Source of the DNA: Pseudomonadota bacterium
GTDB taxonomy: Bacteria > Pseudomonadota > Gammaproteobacteria > Acidiferrobacterales > Acidiferrobacteraceae
Reading direction: 5' to 3'
DNA: 64,000 nt
Assembly (NCBI GenBank): GCA_021819245.1
Contig: JAKARI010000009.1
Location: forward strand, 1-64,000
Positions 27,414-36,432 of this stretch are shown piece by piece (the stretch's first letter is position 1; each line of letters starts with the position of its first letter). The notes under the pieces are model-generated. The model was given only the letters and a program-made list of their open reading frames with translations. It was not told where the DNA came from and ran no database searches. The translations under genes were made by a program, and so were the position numbers.

Positions 27414-28022
27414 TCACGCGCCTGTCGTGAGGCGCGCGGCCAGCCGCGCGACATGCTCGCCCTGAAAGCGCGCGATGGCGAGTTCATTGGCGCTGGGCTG
27501 GCGGCTGCCATCGCCGCCGGCAAGGGTGCCGGCGCCATAGGGGCTGCCGCCTGTCACCTCATCTGTGCGCGTCAGGCCAGTGCAGGAGAACGGGACACCC
27601 ACAATGATCATGCCATGATGAAGCAGGGTGGTATGAAAGGAGGTAATCGTCGTTTCCTGGCCGCCGTGCTGCGTGCCGGTGCTGACAAACACGCTCCCGA
27701 TCTTGCCGATCAGCTTGCCGGCGCTCCACAAAGGACCCGTGCGGTCGAGAAATTGGCGCATTTGTGCGCACATGCTGCCAAAGCGCGTGGGTGTCCCGAA
27801 CACGATGGCGTCATAGTGCTCGAGATCGCCGGGCTCGGCGATGGGCGCGGCCTGATTGGTCTTGGCGTGCATGGCCGCCAGGGTCTCGGCCGGCAAGAGC
27901 TCCGGCACGCGCTTGATGTCGACGGTGGTGTGGGCGACGGCGCGTGCCCCTTCGGCGACGGCTGAGGCCATGTGCTCGACGTGTCCCCAGGTGCTGTAGT
28001 ACAAGACCAGAATGCGGCTCAT
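27414..28022 (-). CDS. wrbA: NAD(P)H:quinone oxidoreductase, WrbA
   Basis: 202-residue flavodoxin-fold quinone reductase of the cytoplasm, carrying out two-electron reduction of quinones to limit radical formation. It begins [18 protein letters not shown] (FMN phosphate loop). It shows the family segments [31 protein letters not shown] and [20 protein letters not shown]. Length is normal. It is transcribed away from the HxlR regulator at 28110 across an 87-base gap with an operator-like inverted repeat, so HxlR control is likely. Confidence 0.95.
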   Translation of the reverse strand: MSRILVLYYSTWGHVEHMASAVAEGARAVAHTTVDIKRVPELLPAETLAAMHAKTNQAAPIAEPGDLEHYDAIVFGTPTRFGSMCAQMRQFLDRTGPLWSAGKLIGKIGSVFVSTGTQHGGQETTITSFHTTLLHHGMIIVGVPFSCTGLTRTDEVTGGSPYGAGTLAGGDGSRQPSANELAIARFQGEHVARLAARLTTGA

Positions 28023-28074
28023 ATGACCCTCCTTGTGAAAAACGCGTTATGATGGCGGGTATATAACCGTACTT

Positions 28075-28109
28075 AGTTATCTTTGTGAAGTAGGTATTTA
28101 AAAGTAACT
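28075..28109. promoter_or_regulatory. Operator-like inverted repeat between wrbA and hxlR
   Basis: AGTTATCTTT (28075-28084) and AAAAGTAACT (28100-28109) form inverted half-sites, 8 of 10 bases matched, spaced by 15 bases. They end directly at the hxlR start codon. The AT-rich gap contains TATATAA at 28060-28066. It is a plausible HxlR-type autoregulatory site controlling both genes. Confidence 0.5.
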
Positions 28110-28460
28110 ATGGACACACCCTCATCATGTCCGGTCGATGCCGTCCTCAAGCTCCTGGCGGGGCCGTGGACGACGCACGTCCTCTGGACGCTTCAGACGC
28201 GGGGTGCGCTGCGCTTCGGGGTCTTAAAGCGCGCCATTCCCGGGATCTCGAGCCGGCTCCTGACCGAGCGGCTGCGGCGGCTCGCGGGCGCGGGGTTCGT
28301 GGACCGCGAGGTGGTGCCGAGCGTCCCCCCGCAGGTCACGTACCGCCTGACCGAGCGGGGCCGGCGGCTCGGCGGGGTGCTGGCACAGCTTCAGCCCCTC
28401 GTCAGCGAATGGGAGGCGCAGCCGGCCCGCGCGATCGAGGCGGGCGAGAGGCGGGCATGA
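28110..28460 (+). CDS. HxlR-family winged-helix transcriptional regulator
   Basis: 116-residue regulator. The HxlR N-terminus carries the conserved early cysteine (MDTPSSCPVDAVLKLLAGPW, C7), followed by the winged helix (LKRAIPGISSRLLTERLRRL, then the VPPQVTYRLTERGRRL wing). Members sense quinones, aldehydes or oxidants through the N-terminal cysteine and often control an adjacent oxidoreductase; here the divergent wrbA fits that pattern. It begins at the edge of an inverted repeat, suggesting autoregulation. RmuC follows 31 bases downstream on the same strand. Confidence 0.9.
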   Translation: MDTPSSCPVDAVLKLLAGPWTTHVLWTLQTRGALRFGVLKRAIPGISSRLLTERLRRLAGAGFVDREVVPSVPPQVTYRLTERGRRLGGVLAQLQPLVSEWEAQPARAIEAGERRA

Positions 28461-28491
28461 CGGCCTGGGACGCGCGGGGCCGGAAGGCGGC

Positions 28492-29877
28492 ATGCCCATG
28501 GACGCCATGAGCACGGTGGCTGCCGGAATTCTGGGTGTTGTCGCAGGCGGCGCCGTGGGCGCGTGGTTGTGGGGCCGGGAGCGGGCCCGCGCGGCGCGCC
28601 TCGCCCGCACCCTCCACGACCTCGAGGAGGCATCGCGCGCGCGCGACGGCGAGCTCGAGCGCACGCGCGCGGCGCTGGCGGCACTCCAGATCGAGCATGT
28701 GAAGCAGACTGAGCGCGCCCGTTACGAGGAACAGGTCCATGGCGCGCGCCTTGAGGCGCTGCGCGACGCGCAAAACGCCGCCGGAGAGGTGTTCAAGGGT
28801 CTGTCACAGGAGGCCCTGCAGCACAACAATCAGCTGTTTTTGAGTCTTGCCCAGGAGCGACTGGGCGCGCTCACGCAGGGCGCGAGCGCCGATCTTAAGG
28901 CCCGCGAGCAGGCGATTGCGCATCTCGTGGGACCGGTGGTGGAGCGCCTCAATCGCGTCGACGCGCTCTTGGCGCAGCTCGAGATCAAGCGCGAGAGCGC
29001 CTACCAGTCGCTTACCGATCAGGTCAAGGCCTTGATCGAGGGTCACCTCCCGAGACTCCATCGTGAGACCGCAAACCTCGTGAAGGCGTTACGCGAGCCG
29101 GCGGCGCGCGGTCGGTGGGGCGAATTGCAGCTCAAGCGTGTCGTGGAGATGGCCGGCATGCTCGATCATTGCGACTTCATAGAGCAGGTGCACACGACCG
29201 GCGACGAGGGGCGTGTCCTGCGTCCCGATCTGGTGGTGAAATTGCCCGGCGGACGGCATGTGGTGGTCGATGCCAAGACCCCGGTTGACGCCTATCTGAG
29301 CGCCGTCGAGGCCGAAGACGAGGCGGTGCGCGCCGCGTCTCTTAAGCGTCACGCCGCACAGCTGCGCACGCATCTCAATCAGCTCGCCAAGAAATCCTAT
29401 TGGGAACAGTTTCCGCGGGCCCCCGAGTTTGTCGTCATGTTCGTGCCGGGCGAGGTCTTTTTCAGCGCCGCCTTGCGCGAAGACCCGGCCCTGATCGAGA
29501 CCGGCGTTGATCAGAAGGTGATCCCGGCTAGTCCCACCACCCTGATTGCGCTTTTGCGCGCCGTGTCCTACGGCTGGCAGCAAGACGCGATCGCGCGCAA
29601 TGCCGAGGAGATCGCGGCGCTTGGCCGGGAACTCTATAAGCGCGTGGCGCTCCTTGGCCGCGGCTGGTCGGACACCGGGGCCAAGCTTGCCGCCGCCGTG
29701 CAGGCCTACAACAAGACGGTCGGCACCCTCGAGGCGCGGGTCTTGCCCCAGGCGCGGCGTTTCCGGGATCTGCGGGCCGCCGACGAAGACGAGATCCCGG
29801 TGCTTGATGCCCTGCCGGAAGAACCCCGCCCGCTGTCGGCGCCGGAGCTCGCCGGACCTTCGGCGCCGGATGAGTGA
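28492..29877 (+). CDS. rmuC: DNA recombination protein RmuC
   Basis: 461 residues. One N-terminal membrane helix (TVAAGILGVVAGGAVGAWLWG) is followed by a coiled coil at about 30-190. The RmuC nuclease-like core comes next: REPAARGRWGELQLKRVVEMAG, VLRPDLVVKLPGGRHVVVDAK (D-x-K) and the LIALLRAVSYGWQQ stretch. RmuC is linked to limiting inversions and handling of recombination intermediates. Possible starts are the ATG at 28492 or the ATG at 28507. It lies 31 bases after hxlR and 93 before the ABC-F gene. Confidence 0.93.
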   Translation: MPMDAMSTVAAGILGVVAGGAVGAWLWGRERARAARLARTLHDLEEASRARDGELERTRAALAALQIEHVKQTERARYEEQVHGARLEALRDAQNAAGEVFKGLSQEALQHNNQLFLSLAQERLGALTQGASADLKAREQAIAHLVGPVVERLNRVDALLAQLEIKRESAYQSLTDQVKALIEGHLPRLHRETANLVKALREPAARGRWGELQLKRVVEMAGMLDHCDFIEQVHTTGDEGRVLRPDLVVKLPGGRHVVVDAKTPVDAYLSAVEAEDEAVRAASLKRHAAQLRTHLNQLAKKSYWEQFPRAPEFVVMFVPGEVFFSAALREDPALIETGVDQKVIPASPTTLIALLRAVSYGWQQDAIARNAEEIAALGRELYKRVALLGRGWSDTGAKLAAAVQAYNKTVGTLEARVLPQARRFRDLRAADEDEIPVLDALPEEPRPLSAPELAGPSAPDE

Positions 29878-29970
29878 GAATAGGGCATAGGGGGTGACGT
29901 GGGGCATGGTGCGCGTGTACACTGAAAGCCCTTTTCATTTCCGCACACCGCGATTTCTCGTAGGACTTTC

Positions 29971-31584
29971 GTGTTATCCACCACAGAACTCACCATGCAG
30001 TTTGGGGCCGCGCCGCTTTTCGAGAATGTGACCGTCAAGTTTGGCGCGGGACACCGGTACGGGCTTATCGGCGCCAACGGTTGTGGCAAGTCCACGTTTC
30101 TTAAGATCCTCGGTCGTGATCTTGTGCCGACGTCGGGCGCGGTCGCGTGGGAGGCCGACAAGCGCATCGGCACGCTCCGTCAGGATCAGTTCGCGTTCGA
30201 ATCGCATACCGTTCTCGATACCGTTATCATGGGCGACGCCGAGCTCTATCGCCTTAAGTCCGAACGCGAACGGCTCTACGGCCTGCCCTCGTTGAGCGAG
30301 GACGATGGGATGCGCGTCGCCGAATTGGAGGCGGAGTTCGCCGCCCGCGACGGCTACAGCGCGGAGTCGCGCGCCGCAGGGCTTCTGACCGGGCTTGGGG
30401 TGCCGGTGGCGCAGCATACTGGGCCCATGGGCGCCGTGGCGCCGGGCTTTAAGTTGCGCGTGTTGCTGGCGCAGGCCCTGTTTCCGGATCCCGATATCCT
30501 GCTGCTCGATGAACCGACCAACCATCTGGATATCCACACGATCCGCTGGCTCGAGGACCTGCTGGTCGCGCGCCGCAGCACCATGGTGATCATCTCTCAC
30601 GACCGCCATTTCTTGAATCAGGTCTGCACCCATATCGCTGACTTAGACTACGGGGAGGTGCGCATCTTTCCCGGCAATTACGACGAATACATGACGGCCG
30701 CCACTGCCGTGCGCGAACGGCGGCTCGCTGACAATGCGCGCAAGAAGGCCCAGATCGCCGAGCTGCAGGCCTTTGTGAGCCGATTTTCGGCCAATGCCTC
30801 CAAGGCCCGCCAGGCCACATCGCGCGCACGCCAGATAGAGAAGATCGAGTTAGATGAGATCAAGCCATCGAGCCGGGTGAGCCCCTATATCCGGTTCGAC
30901 ATGGGCAAGAGGCTTTATCGGCAGGCCGTCGAGCTGCGCGCCATGGCGCAGGGCTATGACCGGCTCTTGTGGCAGGGCCTCGACCTGTACGTCGGGGCGG
31001 GTGCGCGCATCGGCATCATCGGCGCCAACGGGGCCGGTAAGACCACGCTTTTGCGAACGCTGGCGGGGGAACTGACGCCGCGCGCAGGTGAGATCCAGTG
31101 GGCCGAGGGCGCGCGCATCGGATATTGCGCGCAGGATCACGGCGAGGCCTTCGTCAAGGACCAGACCCTTCTCGAGTGGATGGGCCAGTGGGCGCAGGCA
31201 ACCCATGATGAACAGGGGATTCGTGCGGTGCTCGGGCGCCTGTTATTCTCGCGCGAAGAAAGCGAGAAGTCAGTGCGTGTGCTGTCGGGCGGCGAGCGCG
31301 CCCGCATGATCTTCGGAAAGCTCATGCTGCTTGCCCCCAACGTCTTGATATTAGATGAGCCCACCAATCATCTCGACATGGAGTCGATCGAGGCATTGAA
31401 CCTCGCGCTCGTCCACTATCCCGGCACCTTGATCTTTGCCAGCCATGACCGCGAGTTCGTGTCGTCCCTTGCGACCGAGATCCTGGAGCTCGATGGCGGG
31501 CAGGTGACGCTCTTTGGCGGCGGCTACGAGGATTATCTGAAGACCCGGGGAGTGGGGGTGGCGGGGCGCGCGGCGGCCTCGTGA
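29971..31584 (+). CDS. ABC-F family ATPase, YbiT-like
   Basis: 537-residue cytoplasmic protein with two ABC domains and no membrane segment, of the ribosome-associated ABC-F class. Domain 1 has GANGCGKST and [20 protein letters not shown], but its signature reads VAPGFKLRV in place of LSGG, as in E. coli YbiT. A helical linker spans about 235-310. Domain 2 has [19 protein letters not shown] and [15 protein letters not shown]. The start at 29971 is a GTG; a TTG is the only near alternative. Its 3' end overlaps the convergent deacetylase gene by 52 bases. Confidence 0.92.
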   Translation: MLSTTELTMQFGAAPLFENVTVKFGAGHRYGLIGANGCGKSTFLKILGRDLVPTSGAVAWEADKRIGTLRQDQFAFESHTVLDTVIMGDAELYRLKSERERLYGLPSLSEDDGMRVAELEAEFAARDGYSAESRAAGLLTGLGVPVAQHTGPMGAVAPGFKLRVLLAQALFPDPDILLLDEPTNHLDIHTIRWLEDLLVARRSTMVIISHDRHFLNQVCTHIADLDYGEVRIFPGNYDEYMTAATAVRERRLADNARKKAQIAELQAFVSRFSANASKARQATSRARQIEKIELDEIKPSSRVSPYIRFDMGKRLYRQAVELRAMAQGYDRLLWQGLDLYVGAGARIGIIGANGAGKTTLLRTLAGELTPRAGEIQWAEGARIGYCAQDHGEAFVKDQTLLEWMGQWAQATHDEQGIRAVLGRLLFSREESEKSVRVLSGGERARMIFGKLMLLAPNVLILDEPTNHLDMESIEALNLALVHYPGTLIFASHDREFVSSLATEILELDGGQVTLFGGGYEDYLKTRGVGVAGRAAAS

Positions 31585-32396
31585 GAAGAGGGGTGCGGCG
31601 CATCGGGATCGGCCAGCAGCGTAGGGAGATCCACCGCACGCAGCCCGCGCCCTTGCAGCTCCTTAAGGAGCCTTGGCAGGACCGTCTCCAGGACCGGCCG
31701 CCCCATGGGGTCGCGGGCGTTGTGGCCATCGTGCAACAATAAGACGGCGCCAGGCACAAGGCCGGGCGCGAGGCGCCGTGCGACGCGCGCAGGCGATGGA
31801 TCCACGGTATCGAATCCGCGGCGCGACCAGGCAGCGTACCGCAGTGAGCGTTCGGCAAGCAGCGGGGCGAGCCAGGGGTTGCGAAACCCGGCCGGCGCGC
31901 GAAAGCAGCTTGGGGGCCGGCCGCTTAAGTCGGCAAGCAGGTGTTGGGTATCATCGATCTCGCGCGCCATCCGGCGCGATCCGAACAGCGCAAAGCGCAG
32001 GCTGTGGTGCCAGCTGTGGTTTTCGATGCTATGGCCGGCGCGGGCGACGGCGCGTATGAGCGTCGGCGCGGCGCGTGCGCGGGTGCCGATGCAAAAGAAG
32101 CTTGCCTTGGCATCATGCGCGGCGAGCAGCGCCAGGACGCGGGGGGTCAGGGTCTCATCCGGCCCGTCATCGAAGGTGAGCGCGACCTCAGATCGGGTGG
32201 TGGTGACGCGGGTGATGACCGATCCAAGCCATGGGCAGCGTGGGCACAGACAGGAGGCCGTCAGGGCGGCCTGAGTGGCGACCACGGCGCCTACCACCGG
32301 GGCGGCGGCGAGGGTGTGGGCGGCGGCACCCGCGGCCAGCAGGCCGTCTAGGGCACTAATACCCACAAACACATGCCGGGCGTCGAGACGCGGCAT
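31533..32396 (-). CDS. Polysaccharide deacetylase family protein (NodB domain)
   Basis: 287 residues. A hydrophobic alanine-rich N-terminus (about 10-48) could anchor it in the membrane. The NodB domain has LTFDDGPDE (D76, D77), the metal-binding H-x3-H (H127, H131 in NHSWHH), RAPAGF (catalytic Arg motif) and the LLLHDG histidine near the end. It is predicted to remove acetyl groups from a cell-envelope polysaccharide or peptidoglycan on the outer face. It is divergent from the aryl-polyene-like cluster and convergent with the ABC-F gene; no direct functional link is evident. Confidence 0.9.
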   Translation of the reverse strand: MPRLDARHVFVGISALDGLLAAGAAAHTLAAAPVVGAVVATQAALTASCLCPRCPWLGSVITRVTTTRSEVALTFDDGPDETLTPRVLALLAAHDAKASFFCIGTRARAAPTLIRAVARAGHSIENHSWHHSLRFALFGSRRMAREIDDTQHLLADLSGRPPSCFRAPAGFRNPWLAPLLAERSLRYAAWSRRGFDTVDPSPARVARRLAPGLVPGAVLLLHDGHNARDPMGRPVLETVLPRLLKELQGRGLRAVDLPTLLADPDAPHPSSHEAAARPATPTPRVFR

Positions 32397-32741
32397 TATC
32401 CGGCCTTACGCGAACACAAGACAGGGCAGGGCGGCATCGGTGATAATGCGCGTGTCCGTGGGCGATCAGGGCCTGTGGGCCGCAAGGGGGAAAGTGTGAG
32501 AGATGACCGCAAGTCGGGTTACCGCCGTTTTTTGCCGATGAGGCCGCCGATATCTCCGAGACGCGTCAGAGGGGCACTTTCGGGATGAGACCCGGGCGGA
32601 TAGGATGTGGACATAGGGCCGACGCTACACCGATTTGCGCGAACCGGCAAGAAACATGGGGCCCAGGGGCGACAGCGGCCGTGGCGGTGATCGCGCAAGA
32701 CGGGTCGCGCCCGGACGGTTTGACCCGGACCTTTTGATCCT
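32397..32741. other. Divergent promoter region upstream of the aryl-polyene-like cluster
   Basis: 345 bases between the deacetylase start and the chorismatase start. No gene supported. It should carry the promoters of both directions. Confidence 0.5.
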
Positions 32742-33695
32742 ATGCGAATCTTTTATTACCCGGCTGCGCGGCGTGCCGAGCTCGAGCATCGGTCAGATAT
32801 CCTGGGAGTGGTAGGCTATGGCCCGCAGACCGCGTGGCGGGGACACGCCCCCCATGTGGCCGTGCCCCTTAGGCCTGTGGGTCCGCCGATGGATGAGGTG
32901 ATCACAGGGGGTACCGTGGTATCGGCGGTGCGCGACGGCGTGCATTATGCGCACGATGGCGAATGGCTGTTTGCGACAGTCGAGGTGGAGGCGGCCAGTG
33001 GAGGTATCGAGCGCGCCGCCGTCGATGCCTATGGGCGCATCCTGCGGCGTGCCGAAGACGAGGGTTATCGGTATCTCATCCGCGCGTGGCAATATTTTCC
33101 GGATATCCATGCCCCGGATGAGGGCCTCGAGCGTTACCGGCAGTTCAACCGCGGCCGCCACCAGGCCTTGGAGGGCTATCTCGCGCGCGGTGGTGTCCGT
33201 CCTGCGGCGACCTGTATCGGCACGCCCACCGGCGCGCTCACGCTGCATGTGCTCGCGCACCGCCGGCCCGGCATCGCCATCGAGAATCCGCGGCAGGTGT
33301 GCGCCTACCGCTATCCCGAGATCTACGGGCCGCGGCCACCGGATTTCGTGCGCGCCATGAAGGTGGCGGATGTGGGGCGCACGTGGCTCTGGATCTCAGG
33401 TACGGCGGCGATCGTCGGCCACGAGAGCCGGGCCCCCGGGGATCTGAAGGCACAGGCGCGCGAGACCCTCGCCAATCTCGATGCGCTGGTGGCGAGCGCC
33501 GGACTGGGCGATGGTCCGCAGGTCCTGGCCATGAAGGTGTACGTGCGCGGCCACGAGGGCCCGCTGCCATCTTGGCCGCAGCCGTGGGCGGGCGCGCCCA
33601 CGCTGATCCTGGGCGGGGATATCTGTCGACCGGAGCTCGCCCTGGAGATCGAGGCGGTGATGGCTGACGGTGATATGGGCGCGGGGCATGAATGA
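32742..33695 (+). CDS. Chorismatase (FkbO/Hyg5/XanB2-like), aryl-polyene starter-unit enzyme
   Basis: 317-residue cytoplasmic enzyme of the chorismatase family (older annotations: pteridine-dependent dioxygenase-like). Characteristic segments are YRYLIRAWQYFPDI, ERYRQFNRGRHQAL, AATCIGTPTGALTLH, NPRQVCAYRYPEIYGPRPP and WISGTAAIVGHES. In Xanthomonas the relative XanB2 converts chorismate to 3- and 4-hydroxybenzoate, the former a starter for the xanthomonadin aryl polyene. It heads a cluster with an ACP, two ketosynthase-type proteins and an exporter, which supports the same job here. The next gene may overlap its 3' end. Confidence 0.87.
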   Translation: MRIFYYPAARRAELEHRSDILGVVGYGPQTAWRGHAPHVAVPLRPVGPPMDEVITGGTVVSAVRDGVHYAHDGEWLFATVEVEAASGGIERAAVDAYGRILRRAEDEGYRYLIRAWQYFPDIHAPDEGLERYRQFNRGRHQALEGYLARGGVRPAATCIGTPTGALTLHVLAHRRPGIAIENPRQVCAYRYPEIYGPRPPDFVRAMKVADVGRTWLWISGTAAIVGHESRAPGDLKAQARETLANLDALVASAGLGDGPQVLAMKVYVRGHEGPLPSWPQPWAGAPTLILGGDICRPELALEIEAVMADGDMGAGHE

Positions 33696-33744
33696 TCGAT
33701 CACGGATGCCAGTCGGCACATCGCACGACCGGCGGTCGTGCGGG

Positions 33745-34590
33745 ATGAGGGGGATGTTTGCGTCTCGGCGCGGTCCGTCATGGGGCGCATTGCGTCTTGG
33801 CGCCCTGGTCTTTTGGACGCTTGCGCTCGGATCGGGCGCGGCGCGGGCCGCACACTACCGTGGCGGGCTTGGGTTCGCGCTTTTCTTGGCGCCCGCCTAT
33901 CCCGGGTCCGACAGCGAGCATCTGTTTGCCTACCCTTATCCCTATTGGGAGTACGAATCCCCCAGATGGCACCTGCACCATGACCATCTGCGTGCCCAAT
34001 GGTCCCGCCATTCGCCCCTGAGCGTCGGTCTTGGGGCCAATGGTTCGCCGCCGGCGGCGGCCGGTACGCCGGATGCGCGCATCGGCATGCCAGGCCTCGA
34101 TCCGACGTTTGCCCTGGGGCCCGATGTCATGGTTCGCCTCCCCTGGCGCCCGCGTGGATGGCGCCTGTGGCTGGGTGCCCGTACACGATACCGCTGGGCC
34201 ATGGGTCCGGGGCTGCGCCTTGCGCCGATCGGCAGCAGCGCATCGGCCTTTCTGGAGTCGCGCACCCCGCGCGGGCGCGCCTGGCCCTTTGTGGTAAGCT
34301 TTGGGCCCGTTTTTCGCAGCCGCGGGGTCAATGCCTATTTTTTTGGGGTGCAGCCGGCCTATGCGACCGCGGGACGGCCGGCCTATGCGGCCTCCGGGGG
34401 GTATGCCGGCCTGCGGCTCACGGCGGCCGTGACCACGCAAGCCGGCCCGTTCGACTTTGCGATTTTCGGGCGTTACCGTAACTACTGGGGCGCGACATTT
34501 GCGGGAAGCCCCTTGCTCAAGGCGTCGAATACCCTGCTCTTTGGCGTGGCGGTCGTGTGGGTGTTTATCCGGTCCGGCGCGGGATCGTGA
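33745..34590 (+). CDS. MipA/OmpV-type outer-membrane beta-barrel protein
   Basis: About 281 residues from the ATG at 33745. An ATG at 33688 overlaps the upstream stop and adds 19 residues. The N-terminus is a signal peptide (LGALVFWTLALGSGAARA). The mature part is aromatic- and glycine-rich with alternating strands. AYPGSDSEHLFAYPYPYWEY is close to the OmpV pattern near the N-terminus, and it ends in strands such as GPFDFAIFGRYRNYWG and ALLFGVAVVW-like hydrophobic residues. It is likely an outer-membrane protein. Its place inside the aryl-polyene-like cluster suggests a role in housing or moving the lipid product, but this is inference. Confidence 0.7.
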   Translation: MRGMFASRRGPSWGALRLGALVFWTLALGSGAARAAHYRGGLGFALFLAPAYPGSDSEHLFAYPYPYWEYESPRWHLHHDHLRAQWSRHSPLSVGLGANGSPPAAAGTPDARIGMPGLDPTFALGPDVMVRLPWRPRGWRLWLGARTRYRWAMGPGLRLAPIGSSASAFLESRTPRGRAWPFVVSFGPVFRSRGVNAYFFGVQPAYATAGRPAYAASGGYAGLRLTAAVTTQAGPFDFAIFGRYRNYWGATFAGSPLLKASNTLLFGVAVVWVFIRSGAGS

Positions 34591-34653
34591 GGGCGGAGGT
34601 GACTATGTCGGCACCCAGGGGTATGGAGCGCGGGTATCGAGAGGACGGACGGA

Positions 34654-34932
34654 GTGAATAGCGGGCAAACAGAGTTTGAGCGTGAAATCGCACAGCTTTT
34701 GGTGAGCAGCCTCAACCTGACGGTGGAGGCGGGCGCCATCGATCCCGAGGCGCCGCTCTTTCGCGAGGGACTGGGGCTCGATTCGATCGACATGCTGGAG
34801 ATCGCGCTCGCGATCTCCCAGCACTACGGTATTCAATTGCGGTCCGATGACCCGGACAACGCCGTCATCTTCGCGTCGCTGCGGGCGCTCGCGGGGGCGA
34901 TCGGCGCCCGCCGGACCGAGACCGGGCGGTAG
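34654..34932 (+). CDS. Acyl carrier protein
   Basis: 92-residue acidic four-helix protein. The phosphopantetheine attachment motif is GLGLDSIDMLE with S44. It uses a GTG start after GAGGAC-type purines. It is the only carrier protein in the cluster, whereas characterised aryl-polyene clusters usually have two. It is expected to hold the aryl starter and growing polyene chain for the downstream ketosynthases. Confidence 0.9.
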   Translation: MNSGQTEFEREIAQLLVSSLNLTVEAGAIDPEAPLFREGLGLDSIDMLEIALAISQHYGIQLRSDDPDNAVIFASLRALAGAIGARRTETGR

Positions 34933-34970
34933 GCTGTGGCCCCTCGGGACAAGGTCGCTTAAGGACGGCA

Positions 34971-35993
34971 ATGGCCCAGGCGTGGTTTGAGAAACGGGAA
35001 CGCGGTAGCCATTGGAGCCTGCGCACGGCGCGGACCCTGGCGCTGCGCCTTGGGCGGCGTACCGCGCGCGTCTGGCTTATGCCCGTGACCGCGTATTTTT
35101 TCTGCGCGAGCCGCGAGGGCCGCGCCGGGCTGCGTCATTACTATCAGGCGCTGGACGGTCGCCGGCCCACGCTTGCCCGGTTGTTTCGGCATTTCCTGAC
35201 GTTTGCGCGCACCATTCTTGACCGCGCCTACCTGTTGGCTCGGCATCGCGATGCCCCGCATTATGAGATTCGCGGCTTCGAGGCGGTGACCTCATGCCTG
35301 GATCGCGGGCAGGGCGCGATCCTGCTCGGGGCGCATCTGGGCAGTTTTGAGGCGGCCCGCGCCGCGGCCTTCCTACGGCCGGGATTGAAGGTCCGCGTGA
35401 TCATGCACACCGGGGTGTCGCGCACGCTAAACGAGATCGTGACGGCGTTGCGCCCCGAGACGCGGGAGTCGGTGGTGCGTTTGGATGGCCCGGCCGCGCT
35501 GCTTGGGGTACGCGAGTTTCTCGGAGATGGGGGGCTCATAGGCCTCATGGGCGATCGCACGGTCGAGGGCGAGGCGACCTACCCGGCGGAGTTTCTGGGG
35601 GCTACGGCGCGATTCCCGATGGGACCCGTGCGGCTTGCAGCCGCGCTGCGCGCCCCGGTATTCTTCTTTACCGCGCTCTATCGCGGTCCGGTGGAGGGGA
35701 TATGCCGCTACGAACTGGTCTTCGAACCCCTGTGCGGCCCGGCCCCGGACGCGCCTGCGCGTGCGGAATGGATGCGGCAGCTCGGGGAGCGCTATGCGCA
35801 GATCCTGGAAAAATACTGCCGCCTGGCCCCTGACAACTGGTTCAATTTCTATGACTTCTGGCAAACCCCGGACGCTCGTGCGTCTCACCCTCGCCCTGGT
35901 CGCGACCCTGATGGCAGGGAGTGCGTCCGCCACCGGCCGCCCCTGGACGGTTGCGGTGTTGCTCAAGACCGTGGCGCACGCGGTCCATCGTAA
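34971..35993 (+). CDS. LPLAT-family (LpxL/HtrB-like) acyltransferase
   Basis: 340 residues. Hydrophobic N-terminal region (about 22-45), then the acyltransferase core with an H-x4-E motif (GAHLGSFE, H122 and E127), VRLDGPAALLG and GLMGDRTVEGE. It should transfer an acyl chain to a lipid at the inner membrane. In aryl-polyene clusters a similar enzyme esterifies the polyene to a glycerophospholipid-like core. The family's natural C-terminus, NWFNFYDFW, is reached near base 35862. The remaining roughly 40 residues are Arg/Pro-rich and overlap the next gene in another frame, so the stop may have been lost. Confidence 0.85.
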   Translation: MAQAWFEKRERGSHWSLRTARTLALRLGRRTARVWLMPVTAYFFCASREGRAGLRHYYQALDGRRPTLARLFRHFLTFARTILDRAYLLARHRDAPHYEIRGFEAVTSCLDRGQGAILLGAHLGSFEAARAAAFLRPGLKVRVIMHTGVSRTLNEIVTALRPETRESVVRLDGPAALLGVREFLGDGGLIGLMGDRTVEGEATYPAEFLGATARFPMGPVRLAAALRAPVFFFTALYRGPVEGICRYELVFEPLCGPAPDAPARAEWMRQLGERYAQILEKYCRLAPDNWFNFYDFWQTPDARASHPRPGRDPDGRECVRHRPPLDGCGVAQDRGARGPS

Positions 35994-36432
35994 GGTGCAC
36001 TTTACCGAGGTCAATCACCTCGCAAGCCTTAAGTACCCGGTGCGTACCCGCGGGACCCTTGAGTACGTCAAGCCAGATACCCTTGTCATGACGCAAAGCG
36101 CGCCGCGCCAGGCGATTTATCGTATCGTCGGGGACCGTCTGTATGTCAACCGCACGCGCCGCGGGGTCCCGGTCAGCCGTTTCCCGGGCGTGATCGCCCT
36201 GGTGTCCGGCTTCGAGGGCCTTTTGAGCGGAAACTACGCCTTGCTTAATCATGATTTCACGACCCGATTGCAGGGGGATCGCAAGGCCTGGCGGTTGGTG
36301 CTGCGCCCGCGGCTTACGGTCCTCAGAAAGGCCCTGGCGAGCGTCGCGATCAGCGGGCATGGGGCGCGCTTTGCGCGGATCGTTACGCGGGCCCCGAACG
36401 GCGACCGCTCGGATATGCGCATCCTTCCGTGA
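35851..36432 (+). CDS. LolA-like outer-membrane lipoprotein carrier protein
   Basis: 193 residues with a signal peptide (LVRLTLALVATLMAGSASA). The mature sequence has a LolA-type half-barrel pattern (LKYPVRTRGTLEYVKPDTLVM, YRIVGDRLYVNRTRRG, ALVSGFEGLLSGNYALL). Aryl-polyene clusters routinely carry such a gene (ApeL-like), presumably to carry the lipid-linked pigment across the periplasm. It overlaps the acyltransferase by 143 bases and the exporter by 4. It is too divergent for a definite name beyond LolA-like. Confidence 0.8.
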   Translation: MTSGKPRTLVRLTLALVATLMAGSASATGRPWTVAVLLKTVAHAVHRKVHFTEVNHLASLKYPVRTRGTLEYVKPDTLVMTQSAPRQAIYRIVGDRLYVNRTRRGVPVSRFPGVIALVSGFEGLLSGNYALLNHDFTTRLQGDRKAWRLVLRPRLTVLRKALASVAISGHGARFARIVTRAPNGDRSDMRILP

